Below are positions 8,491 to 10,000 of a stretch of 10,000 nt of DNA, in pieces. The notes beneath the pieces are model-generated. The model was not told the DNA's origin, made no database searches, and worked only from the letters and a program-made list of their open reading frames with translations. Position numbers and translations under genes: made by a program. This DNA comes from Halocaridina rubra (taxonomy: Eukaryota > Arthropoda > Malacostraca > Decapoda > Atyidae): the NCBI GenBank assembly GCA_037179515.1, contig JAXCGZ010022289.1, positions 1 through 10,000 of the forward strand, given 5' to 3'. Each line of letters opens with the position of its first letter. The stretch's first letter is position 1.

Positions 8491-10000
8491 GATTGCTGTA
8501 CACAAATGCTGATGGAATAGCTGTTAAGGCAGGAGTATTAAGAAATATGATTCACAACAGTAAGGCAGATACATTAGTGGTTACAGAGACTAAGTTAAGT
8601 GAGGACGTTAAGAGTGTCAGTTTTTCCAGAGGACTTCAAAATATTAAGGACTGAAAGATCTAAGAGCATTAGTGGAGGGATAGCATTGCTAATAAATAAA
8701 AGATTTCTGGTTGAAAAATAAACTTTGCTATAAAAAATGAATTCATTGAATTTGTTGTTGATAGCATAAATAGTGGGTCTGAGAGAATGATAATAACTGT
8801 TGCATATAACCCACAAAGCAAACAAACAAATAAACATTTATTTCTATTTTTATACAATGACTATTCTTTTAACAAACTATGAGTACACCTATAAGTAGAC
8901 ATGTAATTAAGCAAAAAGTGAACAAAAAATTAAGATTACTTTTAGTTAATAGATACGTATCAAATTATAATAACAATAATCATACTTTAATGAAATGTTT
9001 ACAATTCAATATTAATAAAAAAGTTGTAATAGTAATACTCGATACAGGATCGTTATTATCAGCAGCACATATATATTAATATAGGCTAGAACTTTATGAG
9101 GAAAGTCATATAGGTAATTTTGAAGTCATAAAATCAGTTATTAACATCGTACGGAACATAAAGGGTAGGATTATGATTATGGGAGATTTTAATGATAGAG
9201 TTAAATGGGAAAAATCTTGACCAACACAACACTAGATTGCGTACTAGGGAACTTTCCTACACAAACATGCAGTGGAACCAACGTGGGCCAGGGCTGGAGA
9301 TGATCCCTCATTGCTTGATCTAGTATTCACGTATAATATTTTGGATATTGAAAAAGAATTGAGCATGAACCACAAGTTGGAAAAAGTTACCACTGTTTGA
9401 TGTTGATGGAGTATATCATCGAAGATGTTTTGGCTGAAAGTAGAGGCAGTGAGAAGGACATAAGGAGAACTATCCAAAAGGAGATTGTATCAAAATTAAT
9501 GAGCTATTAGCAGTTATTGACTAGAGGACTTTATTTAACAACAAATCTGTACGAGAAGCATACAAAATCTTTTGTGAGGAATATGGGAATATAGTCAGTT
9601 ATTGCATACCTTTCACCAAAATACGAGTTATTCATACCAGAGAGAAATGATTCAATATTGAGTGTAAGAAAGCTAAGAAGTGAAGAGAAAAATGCTGGTA
9701 AAAGGCATAAGAGGAGAAAAATCATAACTGCTTGGCAGACTTCTGAAAGAGTAAGAACTTACTACCTAAGTAATAGAATAGAGGCAAAGAATGATTATGA
9801 AAAGGATTCCACCGGAAAGGCTAAAGAAAATTCCAAACTTTTCCACAGCTTTATCAGAGGAAACTGTAGCTCAAATAACAGATTTCAAAGTTAAAGAGAG
9901 GGGATGGAAACATTGTTGAAAAGGATGAAGAGTTCTGCAAAGAATTAAACAAGTAGTTTCAGTTAGTATTTACAGCAGATAATACCCCACCCCCCTCAGA
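8406..10000 (+). pseudogene. ORF2 remnant of the second CR1-like copy (endonuclease and linker)
   Basis: The ORF2 frame is open from 8406 to 8654 and reads GDKEDNDRRSGDG, then RLLYTNADGI and VTETKLSEDV, keeping the endonuclease Asn and Glu. A small deletion near 8620 shifts the frame. Beyond the foreign insert come GDFND (9181-9195) and DLVFTYN (about 9319). The SDH motif reads SYH (9385-9393, GAC to TAC), so a catalytic Asp is lost. The linker resumes at about 9700 with RRKIITAWQT and KAKENSKLFHSFIRG. Numerous stops make it a pseudogene; the part for the polymerase lies outside the window. Confidence 0.87.
8825..9079. mobile_element. Foreign AT-rich insert inside the second CR1-like copy, possible LTR-retrotransposon fragment
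   Basis: Homology to the intact element stops after AACCCACAAAGCAAAC (about 8809-8824) and resumes at AATATAGGCTAGAACTTTAT (from about 9077), so about 255 bp are inserted. The insert is much richer in A+T than the surrounding element. A + strand frame (8879 onward, stop at 9077-9079) ends in LMKCLQFNINKKVVIVILDTGS followed by LLSAA. The hydrophobic-DTGS-x-x-S arrangement is the active-site motif of retropepsins of Gypsy, BEL or related elements. The frame has no proven start and is short, so I do not call it a gene. I see no convincing target-site duplication or terminal repeat. Confidence 0.6.

Larger units (their letters stand above)
8198..10000 (+). mobile_element. CR1-like element, second copy: 5'-truncated, decayed, continues past right edge
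   Basis: Collinear at the nucleotide level with positions about 639-2211 of the first element, same strand and clearly the same family. Shared blocks include the ORF1/ORF2 junction (8440-8515 versus 881-955), the GDFN region (9175-9192), the TAAAGAAAATTCCAAACTTT block near 9823 and the polypyrimidine near 9984. It begins inside ORF1, consistent with 5' truncation at insertion. Many substitutions, short indels and stops disable it, for example a deletion of about 25 bp near 9220. About 255 bp of unrelated DNA interrupts it at 8825-9079. The reverse transcriptase half would lie right of the window. Confidence 0.92.

Overview
This is a stretch of eukaryotic repeat DNA made of layered retrotransposons and simple repeats. 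I see no host protein gene, no rRNA or functional tRNA gene, and no prokaryotic feature. Apurinic-endonuclease non-LTR retrotransposons of two unrelated types, long (AT)n tracts and a tRNA-like repeat fit an arthropod genome. The element types are most familiar to me from decapod crustaceans, but that assignment is inference from resemblance.

Layout, all coding on the + strand. (1) 1-3849: a CR1-like (Jockey superfamily) element running in from the left edge. It has ORF1 (coiled coil, RRM-like domain, C-terminal domain; 2-931), an uninterrupted ORF2 (endonuclease plus reverse transcriptase; to 3756), and a short 3' tail with a hairpin and a 14-bp tandem repeat. (2) 3850-3946: (AT)n. (3) 3947 to about 7095: an RTE-like element, apparently near full length, ruined by about six frameshifts and about ten in-frame stops. 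(4) About 7095-7633: some 540 bp of (AT)n with phase breaks. (5) 7634-8197: a tandem repeat with a period of about 250-272 bp (two units plus the start of a third), carrying a pol III box-B-like motif on the minus strand. (6) 8198-10000: a second, 5'-truncated and decayed copy of the CR1-like family of region 1, running off the right edge. It is interrupted at about 8825-9079 by about 255 bp of foreign, very AT-rich DNA with a retropepsin-like DTG motif.

How the parts work together: in the left element, ORF1 would package the RNA, and ORF2 would nick the target and reverse-transcribe from the 3' end of the RNA. Every catalytic motif I looked for is present, so this copy looks young and possibly competent, apart from its unseen 5' end. 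ORF2 has no ATG ahead of its endonuclease domain and overlaps ORF1 by about 94 nt in the -1 frame. A heptamer of canonical slippery form, A AAT TTT, lies in the ORF1 frame inside the overlap. This suggests that ORF2 is made as an ORF1-ORF2 fusion by -1 ribosomal frameshifting, which is the most interesting lead in the window. The other leads are the DTG-bearing insert and the tRNA-like tandem repeat.
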